Of a DNA stretch of 64,000 nucleotides, positions 24,306-37,187 are shown one piece after another. Position 1 is the first letter of the stretch; each line of letters opens with the position of its first letter. Both the position numbers and the translations under genes were made by a program. The notes below the pieces were generated by a model that saw nothing but the letters and a program-made list of their open reading frames with translations, did no database searches and was not told the DNA's origin. Source of the DNA: Sinotaia quadrata (taxonomy: Eukaryota; Mollusca; Gastropoda; Architaenioglossa; Viviparidae); NCBI GenBank assembly GCA_028829895.1, contig CM054181.1, positions 12,429,001 through 12,493,000 of the forward strand. Reading direction: 5' to 3'.

Positions 24306-25170
24306 TTCTTTAGTATTATATCACTCCCATGTCTGCACTCTTTGAAATGTGAAGACAATACGAAATCCCATGTCTACATTCATTGAAGTGTGAAGACGAT
24401 AGAAAAATAATGTCTACACTTTTTGAAGTGTGACGACAATACGAAAATAATATCTACTCTTTGAAGTGTGACGACAATAGGAAAATAATGATTACACACT
24501 TAGTAGGATGGGGGAAACGCGACAATAATGGCTACACTCTTAGCGGTATGAAGAAAGTATAAAAATAATCTACAGTAAAAGGAAAGTAGAAACACTATAT
24601 CTTCACTCCTGCAGTAAAAGGAGAAAAAACACTATAATTTCTCTCCTGCAGTAAAAGGAGAAAAAATATTATATCTTCACTCCTGCAGTAAAAGGAAACA
24701 AGAAACATTAAATCTTCACTCCATCTGCAGTAAGAACAAAAAAAAAGAAATTAATGTTTACTCTCTTTGTAGATAAGGACAACGAGAAGACATGTATAGT
24801 TTTGCAGTTTGCAGGAAATACTGTGTGTACGATATGCAGCATAAACGAAATAGGAAACATAGTGTGGCCATCATTTGCAATGTGAGAACAATAAGAAAAT
24901 AATATCTTGACTTTTTACTGTAAATTTTTTTATTAATTTACAACTTATCTCGTATGAAAAATAGAATGTTACTGTTTAACAGTCTTTGTAGAATGAGAAA
25001 AATAGGACGAAATAACGTTTACTCTGTATATTTTGCTTTGTGAATGAGTTTTGGAACATGAAGAGTTAACAAAACAACAAAAAAAACAGAATTCGAATAT
25101 TTTGCAGTAGGAAAAATTTGTCTTCAGTATTGCTTTTATTGTCAATAAATCGAAAATAAAGTATTAACAA
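24306..25170 (-). repeat. ~50-bp minisatellite, right arm
   Basis: About 14 units. The first type is 'atgtctacactctttgaagt' plus 'gtgaagacaatag'; from 24580 it changes to 'cttcactcctgcagtaaaag' plus 'gagaaaaaac', then decays by 25.1 kb. It is read here in the orientation opposite to its relatives at 21.94-22.15 and 22.86-23.11 kb. Confidence 0.75.
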
Positions 25171-25177
25171 CACAGTT

Positions 25178-25590
25178 TGTGCTATGGCGTCTATACGACG
25201 TTTAATATTGACACGTTTTGTGTTCAGATGTCTATACGACGTTTAATATTGACACGTTTTGTGTTCAGATGTCTATACGACGTTTAATACTGACATGGTT
25301 TGTGTTCAGGTGTCTATAAGACATTTAATACTGACATGGTTTGTGTTCAGGTGTCTATAAGACGTTTAATACTGACACGTTTTGTGTTCAGATGTCTATA
25401 AGACTTTTAATACTGACACGTTTTGTGTTCAGGTGTCTATAAGACTTTTAATACTGACACGTTTTGTGTTCAGGTGTCTATAAGACGTTTAATACTGACA
25501 CGTTTTGTATTCAGGTGTCGTCTATAAGACGTTTAATACTGTTCAGGTGTCGTCTATAAGACGTTTAATACTGATACGTTTTTTAAATAA
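25178..25590. repeat. 41-bp minisatellite, ~10 units
   Basis: Units of 'gacgtttaatactgacacgt' plus 'tttgtgttcaggtgtctata'. Variants 'catggtttg' and 'cttttaat' are clustered, showing neighbour-to-neighbour spread. Confidence 0.92.
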
Positions 25591-25849
25591 GATATAGAAA
25601 AACAGGTTACGTCAGGCGAACTTTTAAAATATATTTCTACCTGTTATTTTCCGTGACTAGTTTTAGAAAATTACTATTGACACATTTATTCATACTTTTA
25701 AGACAGACAATAATGTTGCACCTCCTTTTGATGTGAATATTAATTACATTATGATCCTGCTCTCAGTGACACTGGTTGCAGAGTAGGATTGGTAGTGCAA
25801 CCAAGCCTAGTAAATAAAGATGATTACACTCGGGGGGGGGGGGGGATCA

Positions 25850-26697
25850 AACAACCACTCTAGCCAATGGTGTAAAAGATAAAGTACCCATTGTTGGAAC
25901 ATTCTACAACTTGCTTAGCAGAGCAGTGGCAGATTTGCTATTCTGTTGTGAACAATAAACATGAGACATGAGATATTGTTGCGAAAGCATATAAAGAGCT
26001 GTTGCAGCTTACGTCATTGAACAGGTTATGTACATACTATTATCATATCACTCTATAACTCCATTTCTTCTATGATAAAAATAGCCCTGTGATTTCTGTT
26101 GATACTAATTTGACTGCTGAATTATGTGGTAATATATAAGACTGTCTATGTGGTAATATATAAGACTGTCTATGTGGTAATATATATGACTGTCTATGTG
26201 GTAATATATATGACTGTCTATGTGGTAATATATAAGACTGTCTATGTGGTAATATATAAGACTGAATAAGTATCGAAATTATCTGAACGTTGTGTCATGG
26301 AATATTAATGTCAAATAATCCTTTCACGGTATTTGATATATGTATATTTGATTGTTGACTTAATAAATTTATTGTTAAAATTATTAACCTTCTTGCAAAT
26401 ATTAATAAAACATAGGCTTGAGTGACGGTGGGTGGATGGGTGGATCATTAAATATAATTGAAAACGGATTTGTTATTCCTTTAGTAAGACGTTTCCACCT
26501 GCAATAATATTGTGTGACAGTAAAACGTCTGTCTTATTGTCTTATAATCCGACAAGTGAGAGACGAGTGGTGTTCTCCTGGGAGACTTATTAATGAACAT
26601 AAATTAAGATTTCTCCATCACTTGTAATCAGTTATGAATGATTAATAATAATAATCATAACTAGTAAGAAAGGGGCGTTTTGTCACACTGTCACGTG
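25850..26697 (+). mobile_element. dispersed element, copy 1
   Basis: The right half (about 26275-26697) aligns by eye with 47.37-47.71, 53.86-54.25 and 54.74-55.15 kb, with shared blocks 'ttgattgttga(c/t)ttaataaa', 'gtttccacctgcaataatat' and 'gacagtaaaacgtctgtctt'. It ends near 'gtcacactgtcac'. The left boundary is vague: similarity to 53.69-53.83 kb starts at about 26020. No coding capacity. An internal 24-bp segment has been amplified (next entry). Confidence 0.75.
26120..26268 (+). repeat. 24-bp minisatellite inside element copy 1
   Basis: Six to seven units of 'tatgtggtaatatataagac' plus 'tgtc', nearly identical. The equivalent place in the copy at 53.79 kb has the motif once ('aggatataagactg'). 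Confidence 0.9.
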
Positions 26698-26797
26698 ACG
26701 TTGTATTATGATTGTAGGTCTTGGTACGTTACGATCGGTTTCATCTGTCTTTCTTTTTTTTTTTTTGCTAGTAGTCTTCTGTGCATTTTACGAGTGT

Positions 26798-26799
26798 GC

Positions 26800-26848
<49 letters not shown>

Positions 26849-27222
26849 CGTGTGCGTGCGTGTGTGTGCGTGTGTGTGCGTGTGCGTGCGTGTGTGTGCG
26901 TGTGTGTGTGTGCGCGAGTGTGCGCGTATGTGCGTGCGTGCGTACGCGTCAGAGAGGTCGTGACTCATGCATGATAAGTGTATGTGCATGTAAGCCTAGT
27001 TATGTATATGCGTATGTTTGAGACAAGAACTGTCCGTGATAGAGACTTCACAAGCGTTGTGTGCGGTTTGCTCTATGTGCATACGTGTGAATGCCTGTGT
27101 GTGTTTGTGTTAGAGCGAAAGACGAGAGCGTGACAGACATGACAAGTGTGAATGTGTTGTGTATTTGCGTGTGTGTGTGTGTGTATGTGTGTGCGTGCGT
27201 GCATGCGTGCGTTACGGAGAGA
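26798..27222. repeat. (TG)n/(TGCG)n tracts
   Basis: TG and TGCG units from about 26798 to 26945, with related short tracts at 27088-27110 and 27168-27210. Alternating purine-pyrimidine sequence with CG steps favours Z-DNA. Open frames are Cys-Val/His-Thr readings. Confidence 0.93.
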
Positions 27223-27550
27223 AGTCATGATGGAGATATGGTGCATACGTGTGTGAAGAATGTATTTTGGGCGCATATAGAATCCCCATTCCCTAAAGCA
27301 AAGGGAAATAACTGAGCATCATTTACTTTCTTTAACTCGAAGCCACTGATGCCTGGGGCCCACAGTGACGCCAAAACAACTAGCACACAGCTTGTTATCT
27401 TTCCGCTGCCATGACAACAACCAAAAGCAAGCAAGACAAGACTGATGGGACCTACAGCCAACTCCGGGCCACATACCAACTTGGATAGCGTTATGCGCGC
27501 TGTCAGTGCATTTGAAGTGAATGCAACTTTTCACTGTCCACACAAATAAC
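27223..27550. other. unassigned, GC-richer stretch
   Basis: Balanced composition with two overlapping minus-strand frames of 77-84 codons. It contains 'aagggaaataactgagc', close to a word that I associate with molluscan non-coding DNA (from memory, weak). Nothing firmly recognisable. Confidence 0.3.
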
Positions 27551-27552
27551 AT

Positions 27553-27665
27553 TCGTATCTACATGCAACATTAATATCATCATGGCATCTACACATAACA
27601 TTAATATCGTCATGGCATCTGCATATAACATTAATATCGCCATGACATCCATATAACAACATTGA
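27553..27665. repeat. ~29-bp minisatellite, 4 units
   Basis: Units of 'catcatggcatctacacata' plus 'acattaatat'. Confidence 0.75.
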
Positions 27666-27805
27666 CAAATGTCAGTGCTTGGTATCACAGTGGGGGATCA
27701 CATACCTTCCTTCAAAATCCTTATATCACTATTCATAACAACAGTATTCCCATATGTCAATGCTCATTATTTTCCAACTATTCACAAATCTAACATGCTC
27801 ATAGT

Positions 27806-27988
27806 CTTAAAGTGGTCGATGACTTGTTACTCAACATTTTAAAGTGTCCGATGAGCTATTACTCAGCATCTTAAGTTGCTCGATGTGTTCTTACTCATCA
27901 TCTTAAAGTGCTCGATGAGTTATTACTCAGCATGTTAAAGTGCTCGATGAGTTATTACTCAACATCTTAAAGTGCTCGACATCTTATA
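27806..27988. repeat. ~34-bp minisatellite, 5 units
   Basis: Units of 'cttaaagtgctcgatgagtt' plus 'attactcagcat'. Confidence 0.8.
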
Positions 27989-28074
27989 GTCTTAATGCCT
28001 ACATAAAACTAAAAGAAGACATTATTATCTTGGCATCAAATATACTTAGTAGTAGTATTAGAGTTAGGAGGTGT

Positions 28075-28440
28075 TATAGTGACTTGAAATAGTATTTGAT
28101 ACAGGGATGACATAAAACACTTGAAATAGTATTTGATACAGGGATGACATAAAAATACTTGGAATAATATTTGATACAGAGATGACATAAATCACTTGAA
28201 ATAGTATTATATACATGGATGACATAAAACACTTGAAATAGTATTTGATACAGGGGTGACATAAAAACACTTGAAATAGTTTTTGATACAGGGATGACAT
28301 AAAACACTTGAAATAGTATTATATACATGGATGACATAAAACACTTGAAATAGTATTTGATACAGGAGTGACATAGAAACACTTGAAATAGTATTTGATA
28401 CAGGGATGACATAAAAACACTTGAAATAGTATTCAAATTA
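28075..28440. repeat. ~38-bp minisatellite, ~9.5 units
   Basis: Units of 'acttgaaatagtatttgata' plus 'cagggatgacataaaac'. The variant 'agtattatatacatggatga' occurs twice about 120 bases apart, indicating a three-unit duplication. Confidence 0.92.
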
Positions 28441-28479
28441 CGATGCGTTGTGTGGTACGTGACGCTTACTATTAAACGT

Positions 28480-29240
28480 ATTGCTGTAAGTTGATTTCTG
28501 TGAACTCCGTTCGGGAGCTAATATGGACAAAATCGAAGCTTGAATTTCGTCTCGAGAATTCACGATTTTTTTGAACATTCCTCACTGTGTCCTTGAGTAG
28601 CGCACACTATGATTCTAGAACATTATACATGATGTGCTTTGATAGCGCATGCGAAGTTCTGGGCGGTTCTCAATGGTGTGCTTTGTGAGCACATCGAAGA
28701 TTCTGGAACAAATTGTAATGTACCTAGAAGGGGTATGTTGGACTGTCACCTAAATGAGAGAGTGGCTTGTTGCAAACTGTGTAATTATGAACACGTGCAG
28801 ATGACAGATGCAATCTTTGAAAATATTATTTACATTTGACTATAACTATCTCTCTGAAAATCTACTCTCATGTATGTGATGAATTATACCAATGAACCTG
28901 ATTATACAGATGTGTTAATTAGACTGCTGATGTCTATACTAAGTTAAACTGAACGATTGTCTAGCGTTAATCGAACATTGTTGTGAAGGGATGTAAATGA
29001 AAACGCTCGTTTGATTATTTTCATAAATTGTTTAATTGATTGTTTATTTAATAAATTTATTGTGTAAAGTGTAGAGTTTTACCACACCCTTATAATCCGC
29101 CAAGTGAGGAACATGTTGGTCTTGTGGGAGAATTATTAATAACTATAAATTAAGATTCTCGATCACTTGTAATTAGTTGTATTATTAATTAATTAATAGT
29201 AATCAATACGAGGAAATGGTGGCCAGAGAGGTGTCTGCCA
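28480..29240 (+). mobile_element. dispersed element, copy 2
   Basis: Aligns with 54.39-55.15 kb over its length. Shared words include 'ttgaacattcctca', 'gatgtgctttgatagc', 'cctagaaggggta', 'ataatccgccaagtgagg' and 'ggtcttgtgggagaatta'. It lacks the middle part ('gtaagaagtttccacc') present in other copies, so it carries an internal deletion. No coding capacity; the 66-codon frame at 28639 is element sequence. Confidence 0.8.
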
Positions 29241-29394
29241 GAGGATGTGTAATGTAGGCGTGAATGTTGGAGAAGCGTACTTTGAACGTCTCTTGAAGGT
29301 ACTCTTCTGACGTGACAAGACCAAACCTGGCTGTGATATAGTACACATCCCATTAAGTATAATCACAGGTAGCCGGGAAACATTTCTTTTGAAA

Positions 29395-29700
29395 CTAAAG
29401 CAATGGGCCCATAAACGAAAACCACGTGCCACTGAATGAAAGCAAAGGGCCATAAACGAAAACGGGCCACTGAAAGAAAGCAATAGCCCTTAAAAGAAAA
29501 CGGGCCACTGAAAGAAAGCAATGGGCCATAAACGAAAACAGCGGGCCACTGAAAGAAAGCAATGAGCCATAAACGAAAACTACGGGCCACTGAAAGAAAG
29601 CAATGGGCCATAAACGAAAACAACGGGCCACTGAAAGAAAGCAATGGGCCATCGAAAACAACGGGCCACTGAAAGAAAGCAATGGGCCAGCAACAACATG
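29395..29700. repeat. ~40-bp minisatellite, ~8 units
   Basis: Units of 'gggccactgaaagaaagcaa' plus 'tgggccataaacgaaaac'. The first half has shortened units. It lies about 75 bases from the putative exon at 29.77 kb, on its downstream (intron) side. Confidence 0.92.
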
Positions 29701-29773
29701 CCTCTATTAGCAAGTTAGCTGCATTAAGCAAACAGCAATAATTTACCTATATTATATCGTTTCTTGTACTTAC

Positions 29774-29884
29774 CAAACTCTGATTTGTCAGTATGACTGC
29801 GTTACCGTTTTGAATTGTCTTTCCCAGGTTAGCATACGTCGTGTACGGCATAACTAGGACTAGAAAGAGACAAACAGGGGACAT
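29774..29884 (-). CDS. putative first coding exon of a secreted/membrane protein
   Basis: On the minus strand, an ATG at 29884 opens 37 codons that end exactly at a consensus donor (TTTG|GTAAGT; intron begins at 29773, phase 0). The peptide starts 'MSPVCLFLVLVMPYTTYA' and continues 'NLGKTIQNGNAVILTNQSL'. The first 18 residues look like a signal peptide (hydrophobic core, small residue before the likely cut), though no basic residue precedes the core. A TATA box lies about 290 bases upstream. Against it: several upstream ATGs lie between the predicted start of transcription and this ATG, including one opening a 73-codon frame, and no second exon was recognised in the window. I do not recognise the protein. 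Treat it as a candidate 5' partial gene. Confidence 0.35.
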
Positions 29885-30173
29885 AATTCTGTTCAAGTAC
29901 AGCCCTTCTACAGTGGAGAATCGCTGTCGCGCTACCAAGCACCAGACATGCGCGAAAAAAATATATCCGGCGCATACTACAGACGTCGAATTTTCTACTC
30001 TCTGTGAAAACGAGAAGCACCCCTAAGGGCGGCAACTCGGGAATGAACATACTTTCCTGGAAGAATCTGAAAATAATTAGCAGGCATATGGCCGCGCGTC
30101 TGAGCCAGAAATTGTTCAGTAACGTCTGTACACCGCTGAGGGCGGATGTATTGAGGTTGGTGTCCTATTAAAA

Positions 30174-30181
30174 TATTTATA
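30174..30181 (-). promoter_or_regulatory. TATA box candidate
   Basis: The minus strand reads TATAAATA, with transcription expected about 30 bases downstream (near 30145). It would serve the putative exon at 29774-29884. The sequence between them is unusually GC-rich for this window, with CG-containing words ('gccgcgcg', 'atgcgcgaa'), as expected near some promoters. Confidence 0.3.
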
Positions 30182-30254
30182 CAGCTGTCTTTCTTGTTTG
30201 CCCTCTACTCTTTCAAGTAAAACACTGGTACTGCGGATAAGACTTTTGAAGTTT

Positions 30255-30645
30255 CAGTACTGACTAACGGATATTACAGTAGTAAATAGCAATACAAGAA
30301 CAGACAAGTGGACATTTAATTCTAAACAATATTTTTAGAACTGACAAATAGACATATTAATTCTAAAAGGTGATCCCCGTACTGATAAATAGACATATTA
30401 GTTCTAAACAGTGGAACTAAAGCTGACAAGTGGATATTATATTTCTAAGCAGTGATACTAGAACTAACAAATAGACATATTAGTTCTAAACAGTGGTACT
30501 AAAGCTGACAAGTGGATATTATATTTCTAAGCAGTGATACTATAACTGATAAGTGGGCTTTTTATTCTTAGAAAATGATATTTGAATGACAGGTGAACAC
30601 CTCGGTAGTAAATAGTGATACTAGAAATGACAAGTGGGAGTTGTG
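30255..30645. repeat. ~41-bp minisatellite with dimeric order
   Basis: Alternating units 'gacaaatagacatattagtt' plus 'ctaaacagtggtactaaa' and 'gacaagtggatattatattt' plus 'ctaagcagtgatacta'. The dimer is repeated at least twice. Confidence 0.8.
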
Positions 30646-30649
30646 TCTT

Positions 30650-30905
30650 TGTTATGAAATACTGGTTGTATCTTTGTTACAGAATAATCGTTCGGTTGCA
30701 TCATTGTTATTGAATAATCGAATTGTTTCAGTATTATAATGACATAACCATATTGTTGCACACTTGTTATGTAGTTTTACTGTATTGTTGGTATAATCAT
30801 AATATTGCATCATTGTTATAGTACAATCACATTGATACTTCATTATTATGTTAAAACATAGTGATACATCATTATTATGATATAACATCATTACATTCCA
30901 TAACA
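30650..30905. repeat. degenerate ~36-bp minisatellite
   Basis: Loose units around 'catcattgttat' and 'gtaacataat'-type phrases. Strongly diverged. Confidence 0.5.
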
Positions 30906-30984
30906 AATAGCATGCATATTTCATTGAACATTAATTACAAACCTGACAACATAAAATAAATAATTAGCATTGTAGATTCTTGTT

Positions 30985-31360
30985 CACATAGTCAAATATG
31001 CTGTTCTAATCTCTAGCACCATCAATTAGTAAATTGTGTGTGGTGTTTGTTGACAAATATACAGTTCTAATTACTAGCACCATCAATTAGTAAAAGTAAA
31101 TTGTGTGTGGTGTTTGTCCACAAATATACAGTTCTAATTACTAGCACCATCAATTAGTAAATTGTGTGTGGTGTTTGTTCACAAATATACAGTTCTAATT
31201 ACTAGCACCATCAATTAGTAAATTGTGTGTGGTGTTTGTTGACAAATATACAGTTCTAATTACTAGCACCATCAATTAGTAAATTGTGTGTGGTGTTTGT
31301 TGACAAATATACAGTTCTAATCTCTAGCACCATCAATTAGTAAAGTGTGTGTGTGGTGAT
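30985..31360. repeat. ~61-bp minisatellite, ~6 units
   Basis: Units of 'acagttctaattactagcac' plus 'catcaattagtaaattgtgt' and 'gtggtgtttgttgacaaata'. Inner units are identical or nearly so. Confidence 0.93.
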
Positions 31361-32745
31361 TGAATCACTATTGTATTCTTTGGGTCATTAGAACACAAAT
31401 GTGCATGTTAATATAATTTTTAATTAAATAAATACTTTTGCTGAATCCTTTGTGGATATTGTTTGTAAGTTTGATTTAACCATATTGTATCAATAGGACC
31501 ATACCACAAGAAAGGCAAATGATGTGATTGCAACTGTAAATATTGGTGTCCTGTGCCGCGCTCTCTCCATTTACTCCCACAGTATAAACATGAATACACC
31601 AGTCACCATTACACAAGACTGGTTTCACACCAGTCACCATTAGACAAGACTGGTTTCAAATTAGAAAAGATCGATAGACAGATAGAGACGCATCGCCAGT
31701 CACATTCAGTCATGACTATACATGGGTAGACGCTTTATAGAAAGATCTGATGTATGATCTTGTGGAATTTATTTGAATAAAATATTGCTTAGATATGTTA
31801 AGCGGGATACACAAAATGCTGATAGTTGACAAAGATAAACTTACAAATTGCGTGTATATAATAGTACCATCCAATTTATAGTGTAATGAAAGTCAAGTGA
31901 ACACAGGTTGATAAACATTGATCCAATGAGTTTAGAGTTTCCTAAAAAAAAATATTGCTGTATGTTGTCTCCCTTGTAGGGATGGATGATCTAAAACAGT
32001 AATAGTTTTGCGGATGTTGTCTTCCCAGGAAGCTAGTTGACTGAGGATAAAAGAAAAGGTCTAGCACATGGAATTGAGCCAGAATTGGGTCAAACATGAT
32101 CGGGCTTTAGTATATAGAAGTAGTGCTCGAGTGTTTCAGTAAAAGATAACTCCAGAACAGAAATATCTGTAAAATGTTTATATTCCTACTTCTATTGCTA
32201 TGCGTTTTTAATGCTTCATTGTAAATGATCTAATTTTTCACTGTGAGAGGTAGAAATACGTCACTTACAGCAAACGTGCAAGGCTCTCCTATTCATATTT
32301 CACACTGTGAGTGAGAAAGTAAATTATCTAGCAAAAGCCACGAACAAAGATGCCTTACAAAATGTACATACCACAACAATACACAGTACTTGTATATATT
32401 TGTTTATAAAATATCTCATTAGCGAAACAGTTAATTATGTCCTATTTATATACACAACCAAAGAAATAAAGGCATAATTGTAGTGTGCTGCTATATACAC
32501 AGATAATAATATAATTTGTTTTGTAAGTGTAGACAAATTATTTTGCTTAAAAAAAACCATCATCACAAATAATAAAACAATAATACAAGAAACAGCATTG
32601 AAACGCTTTGTATTAGCATAATGCTTGAGAAAGCAGAAAGGCGCCAGGAAAAGAAATCTCACGAACAGTTATAAAGGAAAGAAATGCTCTCTCATGCTAC
32701 TCAAACAAAAAGATCGATAGTTAGGTTGACAGATACACGACCGAC
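31361..32745. other. no gene seen
   Basis: A tandem pair of about 30 bp ('caccagtcaccattacacaa') lies at 31597-31650. Otherwise this is AT-rich sequence without recognised features; the 75-codon minus-strand frame at 32.4-32.7 kb is unconvincing. Confidence 0.4.
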
Positions 32746-32912
<167 letters not shown>

Positions 32913-33534
32913 TCTCTACAGTGCTAAATCGGGGGCTTATCACACTGTCTCTAGTGATCTTTGTTCCTGGAAACGGAATGGAAACAATGGAAACGTTCCA
33001 GTCTTCAGGGATCCATTAACAATGTTCTGCATCTTAGCACTTTTGAGACCATGATCATGGCTTAGTAAAGGGGACTCTGCTATACAAGTACTGTGTTGGT
33101 GCATTATTTTAACTTTTTTTTATCCATTAATAATGAACTTCTAGTGAGAATAAATCATGCTCCACACATTACAACTTCGACTGGGTCCTCGCTATTCTCC
33201 CTTTAGTAGTCAAGATAATGTTGCGAAATTACAGAATACTTAGTCATTATTTAAAATGTTGCAATACTGACAGGCATGCAAAAGCCATCTTTGCCTTTAG
33301 TCGTATTCATAGATGACAAACAGTTTCTCCTATCTTCAACCATTTGGAAACAATTTCATTTCCCCGATGGAAAATTGCTAATACATTAATAATGAAACAG
33401 AAGTTATATTGTGTTCGCTAGAATGCAGAATTACAGTGCGAAGCTCATTATTTTTATGAAACGATAAATACAATGCATTCATTTTAAGTATTCTACATTG
33501 TGTTACTTTTAAATATAATATATCAGTTTAAGTA
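32913..33534. other. no gene seen
   Basis: Unremarkable AT-rich sequence between two arrays. Confidence 0.4.
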
Positions 33535-34080
33535 GAGTATCAATTATAAGTACAGACTCTCAAAGCATCATTTATAATTACAGTTACGCAACACATAGTT
33601 TAGGTGCGTATACTAAATGCATTACTTTTAGTTGCAGATACACAAAACATCAATTTTAGTTACAGATACTAAATACATCAGGCTTATTTGCATTGCACAT
33701 ACTAAATACATCACTTTTGTTACAGATACACAAAACATCAATTTTAGTTACAGATACTAAATACATCAGGCTTATTTGCATTGCACATACTAAATACATC
33801 ACTTTTGTTACAGATACACAAAACATCAATTTTAGTTACAGATACTAAATACATCAGGCTTATTTGCATTGCACATACTAAATACATGACATTTTTTAGA
33901 TGCACAATATATCAGTTTTAGTTACATATACTAAAAACATGATATTTTTTAGATGCACAATATATCAGTTTTAGTTACATATACTAAATACATGACATTT
34001 TTTAGATGCACAATATATCAGTTTTAGTTACATATACTAAATACATGACGTTTAGATGCACATACACAATACATCATGTG
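33535..34080. repeat. ~27-30-bp minisatellite with ~88-bp higher-order unit
   Basis: Base words are 'agatactaaatacatca' and 'agttacagatac'. A three-part block ('ggcttatttgcattgcacat', 'cacttttgttacagatacac', 'aaaacatcaattttagttac') is repeated about three times almost exactly. From 33880 another block ('gacattttttagatgcacaa' plus 'tatatcagttttagttac') takes over, four times. Confidence 0.88.
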
Positions 34081-34135
34081 ACAAAGTAAATTTAACTCTC
34101 TCTATTTTTAAATTTAATTTTAATATATTTTTTTT

Positions 34136-34950
<815 letters not shown>

Positions 34951-35039
34951 AAAATGAAGCACCAGGTTAACTTAGTGGAACAGTGCTTTTCAATGCCAGT
35001 GAGGTATAAGGAGTTGATGTAATAAAGCTGACATCAATC

Positions 35040-35640
35040 AGTTTTGCATACAAACACTCACAATATAATTATAATTTTAGGGGTATATTAGTTATTATTA
35101 ATTTAGGTAAAGTATAATTTTAAGTATTTACTCATAACGCATAGTGTTAAGAACAGACTTCCAATATATAGTTTTGGTGCTGATTCACAAAGTATGTTTA
35201 ATTACTGACTCATAATATGTTGTTTTAAGTGCAGACTTATAATGTATTGTTTTAAGTATGAAGCCACAATGTATGTTTTAACTACAGGTTCAGAATGTAT
35301 ATTATTAAGTATATTATAAGTGTATAATATTAAGAAGAGACTCACAAAGAATGGTTTAATGTACATGTTTAAGTATAGACTCATAGTGTGTAGTATTAAG
35401 TGTAGACTCACAATGTATGGTTTAAGTACAGACTCATATTATATAGGCTTAAATATAGACTCACAGTAAATAGTTTCAAGTGCAATCTCACAATGTATAT
35501 CTTTGTGTACAGACTCCCAAGGTCTAGATATAAGTATCAATACACTTACAATTACAATTTCACAATTTATAGTTTCAAGTTACACTCACAATTTAGTTTA
35601 AATACACACAATGTATGATTTCAATCACACATTTTATATC
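35040..35640. repeat. degenerate ~30-bp minisatellite
   Basis: Units around 'cacaatgtatggtttaagta' plus 'cagactcata', strongly diverged but continuous. Confidence 0.65.
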
Positions 35641-36075
35641 ACATTGAAGAACAAGCTCACAGTATATCAGTTTGTAAAACAAGCTCATAATATATCAGTT
35701 TGTAGAACAAGCTCATAATATATCAGTTTGGAGAACAAGTTCACAGTATATCAGTTTGTAGAACAAGCTCATAATATATCAGTTTGTAGAACAAGCTCAC
35801 AGTATATCAGTTTGTAGAACAAGTTCACAAAATATCAGTTTGTAGAACAAGCTCACAGTATATCAGTTTGTAGAACAAGCTCATAATATATCAGTTTGTA
35901 GAACAAGCTTGCAATATATCAGTTTGTAGAACAAGCTCACAAAATATCAGTTTGTAAAATAAGCTCATAATATATCAGTTTGTAGAACAAGCTTGCAATA
36001 TATCAGTTTGTAGAACAAGCTCACAATATATCAGTATGTAGAACAAGCTTGCAATATATCAGTTTGTCTTGCAAA
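35641..36075. repeat. 28-bp minisatellite, ~15 units
   Basis: Units of 'gtttgtagaacaagctcaca' plus 'atatatca'. Unit variants 'gcttgc', 'gttcac' and 'gctcata' are interspersed in a pattern consistent with multi-unit duplications. Confidence 0.95.
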
Positions 36076-36490
36076 ATATACAATTCGTAGTACAGACACA
36101 GTATAACGGTAGCACACACTCACATTTTAACATTTTCTGTACACACCAACAATATATCATTATCTGTACACACTCATATTATCTCTAATAGTCAAAATCT
36201 ATCAGCTTCAGTTCTCACTCACAATATATCACTTTTCATTACACACACAATATATCGTAATGTATCATTTTCTGTACACACACACACGCACGCACGCACA
36301 CACACACACAGAGACATGCACACACACACAATATCATTTTCTGTACACACTCACAATGCGTCAGTTTTCAACACAGAATTAGAATATAAAACGTTGTGGT
36401 ACACGAGTATATCAGTTTTCAGTACGCACTAACAATAAAAAGTATATCTATTTTTAGCACACTCACAATATATCAGTTTTCATAATAGAC
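36076..36490. repeat. degenerate continuation plus (AC)n
   Basis: Loosely repeated 'acacactcacaatatatcag' / 'ttttctgtacacac' words, with an AC/ACGC tract at 36278-36330. Related by sequence to the 33.9-kb and 35.6-kb arrays. Confidence 0.6.
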
Positions 36491-37185
36491 TTCTAGCTGC
36501 TTAAACACATTTCAGACGAGAAAATTTGAAGTTCACACTTATAATGGCAGTTGCCTTCTCGTCTACATCTCTGGTAAAGCTTTCCCCCTAAGACCTTGTA
36601 TTGATCATGACTCTGTTCAAAACATTCTGGTTGAAATTTTTTAATATAGAACAGCAACAAGAACGCAGCTCGACTGACGAGGTGACGATGGAAAAAAATC
36701 ATTCCAGTGGCAATATGATTAATGGTATATGAAAATACATCGTGGCCTTATCAGCAGTAAGAATATACCCAGTTATCTTGAAGGTAACCACAAATGACAT
36801 ATTGTTATGTATTATTTTGACCGCATCATGCTTATTGTTGTATTCATTTCAAATGCGCATGTGGTCTGTTGAACCGGTCTTTGGCAAGCGAGTCGTTCTG
36901 CTCTAGTGATGCTTCATGGTGCAATACTCGTGAAAGTCAACATCAAAGATAAAGTGGTTCCATTCTGGCGTTGCTCATGGCTCAGTGCTCATCGAATCAA
37001 CGGCTCAGATAACGTGCAGATCTGCCAGTAAAATACATTTTCCCTTCTATTCTTGACTCTGTTTATAGTTTCACAACGTTTCCATGTTTCTTTCCATGTA
37101 TATTCCATGTCTAAGCCCAAATGCTTCCCCACCATTCTGTGGACAATGATTTCGTATCTCTATCCAGGTCAAATTAGTGTTTACG
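36491..37185. other. no gene seen
   Basis: No repeat and no recognisable coding sequence; frames of up to 69 codons are unremarkable. Confidence 0.4.
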
Positions 37186-37187
37186 TA

